From: DAHUYF01 sp963838385
GTDB taxonomy: Bacteria > Pseudomonadota > Alphaproteobacteria > ATCC43930 > CGMCC-115725
Direction: 5' to 3'
Length of the DNA stretch: 64,000 nt
Assembly (NCBI GenBank): GCA_963838385.1
Contig: CAWIRE010000003.1
Coordinates: forward strand, 692,994-756,993
The notes under the pieces are model-generated. The model was not told where the DNA came from and ran no database searches. It saw only the letters and a program-made list of their open reading frames with translations. Below are positions 17,999 through 26,657 of the stretch, in pieces. Positions within the stretch are counted from its first letter, which is position 1. Each line of letters opens with the position of its first letter. The translations under genes and the position numbers were made by a program.

Positions 17999-18242
17999 GC
18001 CCGCGGCTTTCGGCGCTGCAGCAAAGCCCCCCGGGCAGCTTCGGTCTCACCCAAATCCTCGCGTTTTCGCAAAGCTTTAATCGATATTCACCGGTCTTTA
18101 AGGGGGCTGTGGTGAGCTAGTCCGCGAGAGATGGCGTCCCGCGTCGGGGCGGCATCGCGAAACGGCAAACCCGGGGCGATCCGGGGACGCAAAGCCTCCG
18201 GTCTCTGGCGAGAGATAGCGGGGCTTCCGAACGAGGCCCCCG

Positions 18243-18917
18243 ATGCGGTTGCTGCGCCCTCTGGCTTTGCTTCTTACCGTCATTGTCCTGTCCGGCGCCG
18301 CCGTGGCGGCAAGCGTCGAGGTGCAGGCCTCGCCGGCGCTCTTCGGCACGCGGGAGGTCTTCTCGTCCGACAGCTCCGCCTTCTTCAAATGGCACGGCAT
18401 GCTCGAGCGCTTCGCCGCCGAGCGCCGCTCCGAGCCGGTCTGCGCGCCAGGCGTAGCGGAGCCCTGCGAGCCTGCGGAGTGGCGCGCGCTGGTGGCCTCG
18501 CTCAAAGGGCTCGATCTGCGCGCCAAGCTCGACCGCGTCAACGCGGCGATCAACCGGCATCCCTACATCCCCTCCTTCGTCAACTGGCACGAGAGCAACC
18601 ATTGGGAGACGCCGTTCGAGTTCCTGCGCAAGGGCGGCCAATGCCAGGATTACGCGATCACCAAATACCTGCTGCTGCGGGAGGCGGGCGTGCCGGCCTC
18701 GCGGCTGCGGCTCGTGGTGCTGCGCGACACCCATCTCGGCCTCGATCACGCCGTGACCGTGGCCTTCCTCGACGACGAGGCGCTGGTGCTCGACAATCAG
18801 CAGCCGACCGTCGTGCCGGCCTCCCGCCTCGACTATTACCGGCCCTATTACTCGATCAACGAGCAGGGCTGGTGGTTGCATCGTGGGGACAATGCGCGCT
18901 ATGCGTCGGCGAAGTGA
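18243..18917 (+). CDS. LapG-like periplasmic transglutaminase-fold cysteine protease
   Basis: 224 residues with a signal peptide (cut near residue 22). The peptidase C93/DUF920 triad is visible: Cys in GGQCQDYAITKY near residue 135, His in LDHAVTVAF near 173 and Asp in LVLDNQQP near 187. Relatives such as LapG cleave large surface adhesins when c-di-GMP is low. No LapD-like receptor or adhesin is in the window. An AT-rich stretch at about 18060-18110 probably holds its promoter. Confidence 0.88.
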   Translation: MRLLRPLALLLTVIVLSGAAVAASVEVQASPALFGTREVFSSDSSAFFKWHGMLERFAAERRSEPVCAPGVAEPCEPAEWRALVASLKGLDLRAKLDRVNAAINRHPYIPSFVNWHESNHWETPFEFLRKGGQCQDYAITKYLLLREAGVPASRLRLVVLRDTHLGLDHAVTVAFLDDEALVLDNQQPTVVPASRLDYYRPYYSINEQGWWLHRGDNARYASAK

Positions 18918-19103
18918 CCGTTCTGCGCGGCGAGCGATGCCGCCGCGAGAGAATTCAACCGCCGGCCTGCCCGCTGACGGGGGGACGCCATGGCCTTGCC
19001 CCATCGCTCCCCTCCTGCGGCCCGACCGGCGCCGGCCGCGACGGCGTCATTCTCGACTCGACCTGACTCGGCACGACCGCGTAAATTCCTCCACCTCTTA
19101 AGG

Positions 19104-19844
19104 ATGAAGCGACAGAGGGCGCCCGGGCATTTGCTTTCCAGACTGTGGTCCAACCGATTGCGCCTTGGCGGCGCCACCCTCATCATCGCCGTGGGCGCGG
19201 CGCTGGTGTGGTGGCTCGGCGGCCTCATGCGCGATGCCGACGTGCCGCGCCTCATCCATGAGTATGGCGTGTGGTTCTATCTGCTGACCTTCGGCTGGAC
19301 CTTCGTCGAGGGCGAGACCTTCGTCCTGGTGGCCGGCTTCTTCGCGGCGCAAGGCCTGCTCAGCGGGGTGCTGCTGCTGCTCGCCGCCTGGCTCGGCAGC
19401 TTCGCCGGCGACCAGTGCTACTTCTGGATCGGCCGACGCTACGGGCTGCGGCTGCTGTCGCATCGCCCGCACTGGCGCTCGCCGGTCGACGCGGCGCTCG
19501 GCTGGGTCAAGCGCTTCGACGCCTGGTTCATCCTGAGCTTCCGCTTCATCTATGGCGTGCGCAACTTCTCCTCCTTCGCGCTCGGCATCAGCGGCATCTC
19601 CTGGCGGCGCTTCCTGGCGCTCAACTGTCTCGCCGCCTTTCTCTGGGCCTGCGTCTTCGTCGGCGGCGGCTACTTCTGCGGCCGCGCGCTGGAGCGCATG
19701 CTGGGCGACATCGCCGACAGGTTCAGCATGCTCGCCCTCGCCGCCTTCGTCGTCGGCATCATCGCCATCACCGTCATCCACCGCATGCATCGCCGCCGGC
19801 GGCGTCGCGCCGCGTCGGCCGCGCCGGCCTCGCCCACCGCGTGA
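19104..19844 (+). CDS. DedA-family membrane protein
   Basis: 246 residues with five to six membrane segments. DedA signatures are GWTFVEGETFVLVAGFFAAQ near residue 65, GDQCYFWIGRRYGLRLL and FILSFRFIYGVRNFSSFALG near 150, with the conserved Arg residues in the re-entrant region. The C-terminus is a basic Arg-rich tail. The start is uncertain: ATG 19104 lacks a well-spaced ribosome-binding site. The frame is open to 18990, but that extra sequence looks non-coding. Confidence 0.84.
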   Translation: MKRQRAPGHLLSRLWSNRLRLGGATLIIAVGAALVWWLGGLMRDADVPRLIHEYGVWFYLLTFGWTFVEGETFVLVAGFFAAQGLLSGVLLLLAAWLGSFAGDQCYFWIGRRYGLRLLSHRPHWRSPVDAALGWVKRFDAWFILSFRFIYGVRNFSSFALGISGISWRRFLALNCLAAFLWACVFVGGGYFCGRALERMLGDIADRFSMLALAAFVVGIIAITVIHRMHRRRRRRAASAAPASPTA

Positions 19845-19981
19845 CCTGCGCCAAAAGCGCGCAATGCCGCTAAAATTCCCCGCGTTGTCGAATGACAATT
19901 CGATGGCGCCGCACGGAAGAAATTGAACATGGGCCGCAGACGCGGCATCATCCTGGCCTCGCGTAAGGTAAGGGTGGGGAG

Positions 19982-20431
19982 ATGATCAAGCTTGCAACCG
20001 CGATGGCTCTGCTGATCGGCTCGGCGGCATGGGCTGCAGCGGCGACGCCGCAATGCCTGCGCGCGAACGATGCCGAGGCCGAACAGGCGATCCGCTTCCA
20101 GACCGAGCTGATGGTGGTGAGCGATACCTGCGGCGCGCAGACCTATACCGCCTTCGCGCGGCGCAACCGCGCGGCGCTGCTGGATTATCAGCATCAGGTG
20201 ATCGAGCGCTTTCGCCGCACCGGCGCCAGCCATGCCGAGGCGCGCTTCGATTCCTATCTGACGCGGCTCGCCAACGAGGTGTCGCTGCGCCTCGGCGCGC
20301 AGCCGGTCTCCGCCGTGTGCCGCGACGCGCAGAGCTTCCTCGCCATCGCGGACACGCTCGCCGGCGACCGCTTCCGCCGCTACGTCGCCGAGCAGGCGGC
20401 GCATCGCACGGATATCCGCTGCCCTGATTAG
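19982..20431 (+). CDS. Periplasmic hypothetical protein
   Basis: 149 residues starting with an Ala-rich signal peptide (cleavage near residue 20). The mature part is helical with three to four cysteines (CLRAND, SDTCGAQ, AVCRDAQ, DIRCPD) that could form two disulfides. GTGGGGAG precedes ATG 19982. Its stop codon overlaps the likely non-canonical start of the following binding-protein gene. Function unknown. Confidence 0.75.
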   Translation: MIKLATAMALLIGSAAWAAAATPQCLRANDAEAEQAIRFQTELMVVSDTCGAQTYTAFARRNRAALLDYQHQVIERFRRTGASHAEARFDSYLTRLANEVSLRLGAQPVSAVCRDAQSFLAIADTLAGDRFRRYVAEQAAHRTDIRCPD

Positions 20432-21440
20432 GACGAGACGCACCGCGCTGCTGGCGGCGCTGGCGCTGGCTGCGACGCTCGCCGCGCCGGCGCAGGCGGC
20501 CGAGACGCTGCGCATCGGCGTGCTCAAGCTCGCCTCGTCGGGGCCGGTGTTCATCGCCGCCGCCCGCGGCTATTTCGCCGCCGAGGGGATCGACGCAGAG
20601 CTGCGCTTCTTCGACGCGGCGCAGCCGGTCGCGGTCGCCACGGTCGCGGGCAACGTCGATATCGGCGTCACCGGCCTCACCGCCGGCTTCTACAATCTCG
20701 CCGGCAAGGGCGCGCTGCGCATCATCGGCGCGCAGAGCCGCGAGGAGCCGGGCTACCATCTCATCGCCTATGTCGTCTCGAACCGGGCGTTTGCCGGCGG
20801 CCTCGCCGCGCTGGCCGATCTCCCCGGCCATTCCGTCGGCATCACGCAGATCGGCTCGACCTTCCATTACAGCCTCGGGCTGCTGGCGGCGAAGCTGGGC
20901 TTTCCGCTCGCCCGCGTGAAGCTGGTGCCGCTGCAATCGATGAGCAACATGGCGGCGGCGGTGAAGGGCGGACAGGTCGATGCCGCGCTCATCCCGGCCA
21001 CGCTGGCGCTGCCGCTGGTGGCGCGGGGCGACGGACACCTGCTCGGCTGGGTCGGCGACGAGACGCCGTGGCAGCTCGGCGCGATCTTCGCGCCCGCGCG
21101 CCTGCTGGCCGAGCGCCGCGCCGCCGTGGCCGGCTTCCTGCGCGCCTATCGCCGCGGCGCGCATGATTTCTACGCCGCCTTCCTCACCAAGGGCGCCGAT
21201 GGCAGGCCGCGGGAAGGCGCGGACGCGGCCCAATGCCTGGCGATCATCGGCCGCTTCACGGGGCAGGCGCCGGAGCAGATCCGCAACGGCATTCCTTATG
21301 TCGATCCCGACGCGATGCTGCCGGCGAGCGATATCCACCGCCAAGTGGCGTGGTATCAGAGCCAGGGGCTGGTCGACCCCTCGGTCGACGCCGGCACGCT
21401 GCTCGATCTCTCCTTCATCGGCGCGCCGGCGGCTCGCTAG
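20427..21440 (+). CDS. NMT1/THI5-like periplasmic binding protein of an ABC transporter
   Basis: About 337 residues. Codons 20433-20500 encode a complete signal peptide (RRTALLAALALA, cut after AQA), followed by the ligand-binding lobe ETLRIGVLKLASSGPVFIAAARGYFAAEGID, as in SsuA/TauA/THI5-type proteins. No ATG, GTG or TTG lies in frame before this signal peptide, so ATT at 20427 (or CTG 20424) is the probable start. It overlaps the previous stop as ATTAG. The GTG at 20520 would remove the signal peptide. No permease or ATPase genes are adjacent. Ligand unknown. Confidence 0.8.
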   Translation: MRTRRTALLAALALAATLAAPAQAAETLRIGVLKLASSGPVFIAAARGYFAAEGIDAELRFFDAAQPVAVATVAGNVDIGVTGLTAGFYNLAGKGALRIIGAQSREEPGYHLIAYVVSNRAFAGGLAALADLPGHSVGITQIGSTFHYSLGLLAAKLGFPLARVKLVPLQSMSNMAAAVKGGQVDAALIPATLALPLVARGDGHLLGWVGDETPWQLGAIFAPARLLAERRAAVAGFLRAYRRGAHDFYAAFLTKGADGRPREGADAAQCLAIIGRFTGQAPEQIRNGIPYVDPDAMLPASDIHRQVAWYQSQGLVDPSVDAGTLLDLSFIGAPAAR

Positions 21441-21594
21441 CGAGCCGCCGGCCGGTCCGCCGCGTTGGGACGGACCTTGCTGCTGCTTTTCAAGCGACCA
21501 GCCTGACGATAGAAGATGTCACCTGGCAACGGCCAAGGGAGCTGCGCCGCCGGCGCGGTGCATGACCATGAGCCGCCACAAAGGCAGGAGCGCG

Positions 21595-23142
21595 ATGACA
21601 CTCTATCTTAGGCTCGTGGTGCTGCTGGCGAGCGCGGGGCTCCCTGCCGCCTCGCCCGCCGTCGCCGCGCCGTCGCCGGCGCGCCTCGACGCGATCGAGA
21701 CCATCGTCGTGATCTACGCCGAGAACCGCAGCTTCGACAATCTCTACGGCTATTTCCCCGGCGCCAACGGGCTGCAGCACCTCACCCCGGCGATGTATCA
21801 GCAGCGCGACCGCGACGGCTCGGTGCTGCGGGAGCTGCCGCCGATCTGGGGCGGGCTCACCGCCAAGGGCGTCGTTCCGCCGATCCCCGAGGACGCGACG
21901 CGGCACCTGCCCAACCGGCCGTTCGCGATCGACGATGCCAAGGGGTTCGACATGCCGCTGTCGGTCGTCACCCGCGATCTCTGGCATCTCTTCTACGAGC
22001 ATCAGATGCAGCTCGACGGCGGCCGCAACGACAAATTCGTCGCCTTCGCCAATTCGGGCGCGCTGGTGATGGGCCATTACCAGGGGGATGCCGGCACGCT
22101 GCCGCTGTGGCCGATCGCGCGGCAGTACACGCTCGCCGACGATTTCTTCATGGGCGCCTTCGGCGGCTCCTTCCTCAACCATTTCTGGCTGATCTGCGCC
22201 TGCACGCCGAGATATCCGCACGCCGACCGAAGCCCGGCGAAGGGCCTCATTGCCGCGGTCGAGAGCGACGGCACGCGGCTGAAGCTCGCCGCGGATTCAC
22301 CACGCTCGGCGCTCGACGGCATCCCGAAATTCGTCCGCGACGGCAGCATCAGTCCCGATTTCTATGCCGTGAACACGATGGAGCCGCCTTATCAGCCGAG
22401 CGCCAACCCGCCGGCTCCGGGCGGCGATGCCGCGCTCGCCGATCCCCGCGCGCCCTCGACGCTGCCGCCGCAGAGCGAGACGACGATCGGCGACCTGCTC
22501 TCCGCCAAAGGCATCTCCTGGGCCTGGTATGCGGGGGCGTGGCAGGCGGCGCTCGACGGCAGGAATGCACGGCCGGCGCCGAACTTCCAATACCACCATC
22601 AGCCCTTCAACTATTTCGCCGATCTGGCGCCGGGGACGGCGGCGCGCGCCGAGCATCTCAGGGATGGCGGGCTTGCCGGCGCGCGCTTCATCAAGGCGAT
22701 CGACGATGGCGCGCTGCCTCAGGTCACCTTCTACAAGCCCGAAGGCAATCTCGACGAGCATCCCGGCTACGCGCCGGTGCTCGCCGGCGACGCGCACATC
22801 GCCGAGCTCATCGCCCATCTGCAGAAGAGCCCGCAATGGGCCCACATGCTGGTGATCGTCACCTATGACGAGAATGGCGGCTTCTGGGACCATGTGCCGC
22901 CGCCCAGGGGCGACCGATGGGGCCCCGGCTCGCGCGTGCCGGCGATCATCGTCTCGCCTTTCGCCAGGCGCGGCTATGTCGATCACACGCAGTACGACAC
23001 GACCTCGATCCTGCGCTTCATCACGCGACGGTTCGGCCTGCCGTTGCTGCCGGGCCTCGCGGCGCGCGACGCCGCGCTCGAGGCGCATGGCGCCAAGCCG
23101 ATGGGCGACCTCACCAACGCGCTCGACCTGACGCGAGGCTGA
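21595..23142 (+). CDS. Secreted phosphoesterase (phospholipase C / acid phosphatase family)
   Basis: 515 residues with a signal peptide (about 1-24). Phosphoesterase-family motifs: VVIYAENRSFDNLYGYFPG near residue 38 (metal-binding and nucleophile region), GAFGGSFLNHFWLICAC near 185, TFYKPEGNLDEHPGYAPV and VTYDENGGFWDHVPPP near 425, then GPGSRVPAIIVSPFA. Probably hydrolyses phosphate mono- or diesters in the periplasm or outside. ATG 21595 follows GGCAGGAG. Ends 2 bp before the convergent FlhF-like gene. Confidence 0.9.
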   Translation: MTLYLRLVVLLASAGLPAASPAVAAPSPARLDAIETIVVIYAENRSFDNLYGYFPGANGLQHLTPAMYQQRDRDGSVLRELPPIWGGLTAKGVVPPIPEDATRHLPNRPFAIDDAKGFDMPLSVVTRDLWHLFYEHQMQLDGGRNDKFVAFANSGALVMGHYQGDAGTLPLWPIARQYTLADDFFMGAFGGSFLNHFWLICACTPRYPHADRSPAKGLIAAVESDGTRLKLAADSPRSALDGIPKFVRDGSISPDFYAVNTMEPPYQPSANPPAPGGDAALADPRAPSTLPPQSETTIGDLLSAKGISWAWYAGAWQAALDGRNARPAPNFQYHHQPFNYFADLAPGTAARAEHLRDGGLAGARFIKAIDDGALPQVTFYKPEGNLDEHPGYAPVLAGDAHIAELIAHLQKSPQWAHMLVIVTYDENGGFWDHVPPPRGDRWGPGSRVPAIIVSPFARRGYVDHTQYDTTSILRFITRRFGLPLLPGLAARDAALEAHGAKPMGDLTNALDLTRG

Positions 23143-23144
23143 GC

Positions 23145-24068
23145 TCAGGCGGCGGTGACGGCGGAGCGCTGATCGCGGAGCGCGGCGGCGAGCAGCCGTC
23201 GCGCCAGCATTTCCGGGGTGAGCGGCCGCAGCCCGAAGGCGAAATGCGGCGTGGTGCCCGAGGCGGGCAGGGCCAGCCGCCCGGCATCGGCCGCGGCCAG
23301 CACGCCGCCAAGGCGGTGCACGAGGTCGAGGCGCGTCGGCAGCAGGTATTCGGCGCCGAGCGGCGCGAAGAAGCGCACCATCGCGATGGCCTCCTCGGCG
23401 GCGATGTCGGCCGGCACGACCAGCACCGGCGTGGCGCCGCTGCCCGCGATCAAGGCAGCGAGCGCCTCGCGTGCCTCGAGATCGCCGGTTGCCACCCCCG
23501 CCGTGTCGATCACGACGTTGCGGCGGCCAGCCTCGGCCACCAGGAGCTGCAGCGCGGCGGCGTCCTCGATCGGTTTCGCGGCGAGGCCAAGCACGCCGGC
23601 GTATTCCGCGAGCTGCGCCAGCCCGCCGGCCCGGCCGGTATCGGTGCTGGCGAGCAGCGGCTGCCGCTCGCCCTGGCGCGCGGCAAGCTTGGCCGCGAGC
23701 GTCGTCTTGCCGGCGCCGGGTGGGCCGAACAGCAGCAGTGCCGGCCGGCGCTGCAGATCGGCGAGCTCGGTGAAATGGATCTGGTCGGCGAGCGCCGCGG
23801 AGAGCCGCTCCAGCAGCAGCGTGTTGAGCGGCAGCGCCGCCGCCGCCCGGCACAGGCGCCGGATCAGGGAGGGCGGCAGGTTGTGGGCCTCCAGCACGGC
23901 GCTGAGGAAGGCGATGTCGTTGCCGGGCCACGGGCGCGCCGGCATGCCGGCCTCGCCGGCGCTGCGCGCCGCCACCGCAACAAGATTGAAATCGGGCTCG
24001 GCGCCGTCGCGGTTACGCCGGGCCGCGCGTCGGGCGCGGCGCTGTGGTGCCTGCAATCGCCGAGTCAT
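23145..24068 (-). CDS. FlhF-like SRP-family GTPase
   Basis: 307 residues. A short basic N-terminus and helical N-domain precede a GTPase domain with P-loop LFGPPGAGKTTLAAKLAARQG near residue 113, the STDTGRAGGLAQLAEYAGVLG segment, and G3 VVIDTAGVATGD near 190. The C-terminal part matches FlhF/FtsY (LPTRLDLVHRLGGVLAAADAGRLALP, HFAFGLRPLTPEMLARRLL). FlhF normally places the flagellum, but no flagellar gene is in the window. Could be a diverged paralogue. Confidence 0.84.
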   Translation of the reverse strand: MTRRLQAPQRRARRAARRNRDGAEPDFNLVAVAARSAGEAGMPARPWPGNDIAFLSAVLEAHNLPPSLIRRLCRAAAALPLNTLLLERLSAALADQIHFTELADLQRRPALLLFGPPGAGKTTLAAKLAARQGERQPLLASTDTGRAGGLAQLAEYAGVLGLAAKPIEDAAALQLLVAEAGRRNVVIDTAGVATGDLEAREALAALIAGSGATPVLVVPADIAAEEAIAMVRFFAPLGAEYLLPTRLDLVHRLGGVLAAADAGRLALPASGTTPHFAFGLRPLTPEMLARRLLAAALRDQRSAVTAA

Positions 24069-24107
24069 CGAGTGGATCCCCTTTGGGTCGAGAGTGGCGC
24101 CAAAGGC

Positions 24108-25235
24108 TTAAGAATTGGTGGCCAAGAGCAGCAGTGCCAGCGCGGCGCCGGCCGCCGCCGCCGCGGCCATGGCGAGGAAGGCGAGCCCGCCCAGCGCGCC
24201 ATAAAGCGCGCCCGCGAGCAGCATCAGCAGGCCCTGGCCGATCCCGCCCACCGCGGCGGCGTAGAGCGCCTGGGCGGTGGCCGCCTGCTCCGCCGGGAGA
24301 TGGCGCGCGAGGAAATGCATGGCGCCCAGATGCGCCGCGCCGAAGGTGAAGGCGTGCAGCAGCTGCAGCAGGGCCAGCGCCGGCACCCCGGCGGCAAAGG
24401 CGGTGGCACCCCAGCGCAGGGCCCCGGCGCCGCCGCCCAGCACCAGCAGCCCCCGCGGCCCGAGCCGGCGCAGCAGCGGCGCGTTCCAGTAGAACAGCAG
24501 GATCTCGGCGACCACGCCCTCCGACCACAGCAGCGCGATGGTGCCGTCGCCGATGCCGAGGCGCTGCCAATGGAGCGTGCCGAACCCGTAATAGACCGCA
24601 TGGCTGCCCTGGATGAGGGATGCGGCGGCCAGGAAGACGAGGAAGGGCGGCCGGGCCAGCGCCCGCCAGGACGGACGGCGCAGCTTCCGGCCGGCGCCAC
24701 GCGCCGCAGGCAGGCCGGCACAGGCGAGGACCAGCAGCGCCGCCGCCGCGACCAGCAGCGGCCCGACCGAAGCCGCGCCCAGCGCCGCGACCGCGCGGCC
24801 GGCGAGCAAGGTGGCAAGAATGAAGCCCAGCGATCCCCACAGCCGGACGCGGCCGTAATCGAAGGCGCCGGCGCCGGCGGCGGCGAGCGCGACATGATCG
24901 CCCAGCGGCTGCAGCCCCGAGAGACACGCGGCGCTGAGCGTTCCCAGCAGCAACAGCGCGGCGAAGCCCTGCGCCGGCAGCAGCAGCACATAGCCTGCCG
25001 CGGCGCCGAGGCTGAGCGCCAGCATCACGCGTTGTGGTGCGGCGCTGCGGTCGGCGAGAGTGCCCGCGAGCGGGTTGGCGGCGAGCTTGATCCATTGGCC
25101 GAGCGCCAGCAGGGTGCCGATCTCGCCGGCGGAGAGGCCGCGCCCGGCGAGCCAGGCGGGCCAGAACGGCAACTGCACGCCGCCCAGCGCGAAGACCGTG
25201 GCATAGTAGAAGGCAAGGCGGACCGGCGCCGGCAT
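24108..25235 (-). CDS. MFS transporter, 3-phenylpropionate-permease-like
   Basis: 375 residues from Met at 25233-25235, with about 12 membrane segments. Sequence features FALGGVQLPFWPAWLAGRGLSAGEIG and YGRVRLWGSLGFILATLLAG match the HcaT/LacY-related MFS_1-like group. The frame reaches 25295, but the additional 20 residues are basic and unlikely to be coding. Substrate unknown. Located 39 bp upstream of, and in the same direction as, the FlhF-like gene. Confidence 0.86.
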   Translation of the reverse strand: MPAPVRLAFYYATVFALGGVQLPFWPAWLAGRGLSAGEIGTLLALGQWIKLAANPLAGTLADRSAAPQRVMLALSLGAAAGYVLLLPAQGFAALLLLGTLSAACLSGLQPLGDHVALAAAGAGAFDYGRVRLWGSLGFILATLLAGRAVAALGAASVGPLLVAAAALLVLACAGLPAARGAGRKLRRPSWRALARPPFLVFLAAASLIQGSHAVYYGFGTLHWQRLGIGDGTIALLWSEGVVAEILLFYWNAPLLRRLGPRGLLVLGGGAGALRWGATAFAAGVPALALLQLLHAFTFGAAHLGAMHFLARHLPAEQAATAQALYAAAVGGIGQGLLMLLAGALYGALGGLAFLAMAAAAAAGAALALLLLATNS

Positions 25236-25375
25236 GGCCGCAGTCTGCGGGCCCCTCGGATACGGCGCAACCGTACGGCGCCGGCGCGCCGTCATCGGAT
25301 TGACTTCCTGCGCGCTGAGCGGTTAAAGCCGAACGCGGGGCGGCAGCAGGCACGTGCCGAGCAGGAGGGGGGCCG

Positions 25376-26489
25376 ATGCGATTGCGTGATGCCGTCGTGG
25401 CGGGGGTGGCGGCGATGGTCGTCGCGCTGCCGGCGCGCGCGGACCAGCCCGGCTGGTACATCGGCGCCGGCGGCGGCTGGTCGACGATCGACAACGTCGG
25501 CACGGCCGACAGCAGCCTCAACTTCACCTCCACCGAGGGACATGGCTTCGGCGTCATCGGCTTCGGCGGCTACGATTTCGGCGGGCTGTTCCGCGCCGAG
25601 GGCGAGGTCGGATATCACCGGCACGACGTGAAGTCGCTGAGCATCGCCAATGACGGCGGCCTCGGCGCCAGCCTCGGCGTCGGCTCCCTCACCGGCGCCA
25701 GCACCAATGCCGGCGGCAGCATCTCCGCGCTCTCCTTCATGGTGAACGGCATCGTCAACCTGCTGCCGAGCTGGCGCGTCTCGCCTTATGTCGGCGTCGG
25801 CGTCGGCGGCGCCGATGTCTCGCTCAACAGCTTTCAGGTCGCCGGCAGCACGATCGCCGATGATTCCGATCTGGTCCTCGCCACGCAGGGCATTGCCGGC
25901 CTCGGTGGCCGGATCTCGCCGCATGTCTCGCTGGCGCTCGACTACCGCTATTTCCTGACCATGGATCCCACCTTCAAGGACACGGCGGGCTCGACCTTCC
26001 GCTCGAAATATCGCGAGCAGAACGTGCTGCTCAGCGTCACCTATCATTTTGGCGGGCCGGCGCCGCGGGCCGCGTCGCCGCCGCCGCTGCCGGTCGCGGC
26101 ACCGCCGCTGCCCCCGCTGCCGATGGCGCAGCCGGTGGCGCCGGCGCCGCCGGCACCGCCGCGGCTTTTCCTCGTCTATTTCGATTTCGACAAGGCGGCG
26201 CTCACCCCCGCCGGCGAAGCGATCGTCGTGCAGGCGGCATCGGCCTACCGCGCCGGCGGCGCGGCGCGGCTCGAACGTCACCGGCTACACCGATCTCGCC
26301 GGCCCCGCGGCCTATAATCTCAAGCTGTCGCGGCGGCGCGCCGACGTGGTGCGCGCCCGCCTGCTCGCCCTCGGCGTGCCGGAAGCGGCGATCGTCGAGG
26401 CGGCGCGGGGCAAGGAAAACCCGCGCGTACCCACCGCCGATGGCGTGCGCGAGGCCAAGAATCGCCGCGTCGAGATCGTGCTGCCCTAG
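25376..26489 (+). pseudogene. OmpA-family outer-membrane protein with a reading-frame break
   Basis: The frame from 25376 encodes a signal peptide, an eight-strand-type porin barrel (PGWYIGAGGGWSTIDN, ending NVLLSVTYHFGG), a Pro/Ala-rich linker and the start of an OmpA peptidoglycan-binding domain (LVYFDFDKAALTPAG). Near 26270 the homology moves to the +1 frame (NVTGYTDLAGPAAYNLKLSRRRADVVRARL) and ends at TAG 26487-26489. The break sits in a GGCGGCGCGGCGCGG run, so a 2-nt slippage deletion or assembly error is likely. Rejoined, it would be a normal ~370-residue protein. AGGAGGGGG precedes ATG 25376. Confidence 0.82.
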
Positions 26490-26557
26490 CGCGACGCCGC
26501 AGGCGTCGTCGCTGGCGGCGACAGCGGTTTGCAAAGCAAACCGCGGAAGCCGCACCC
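26487..26557. repeat. Stop-codon-linked double-hairpin repeat, copy B
   Basis: Begins on the TAG of the ompA-like gene. Hairpin 1 is GCGACGCC-GCA-GGCGTCGTC. Hairpin 2 is GCGGTTTGC-AAA-GCAAACCGC, followed by GGAAGCCGCACC. Closest relative is copy D at 47314, whose first 25 bases are nearly identical. Confidence 0.75.
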
Positions 26558-26657
26558 CTCCAGTCGTCGCCGCTGCCCGATTTTTCACACAAGGCGCCGC
26601 TGCCGTCGCCGCACTAGCGTGGGCGTATACCACATGGGCAGCAGGGCAACCGGCGAT

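Noticed and set aside
22917..25631. 904-codon plus-strand frame over the FlhF-like and MFS genes
   Set aside because: Low-complexity Arg/Gln/Gly sequence antisense to two genes with convincing motifs.
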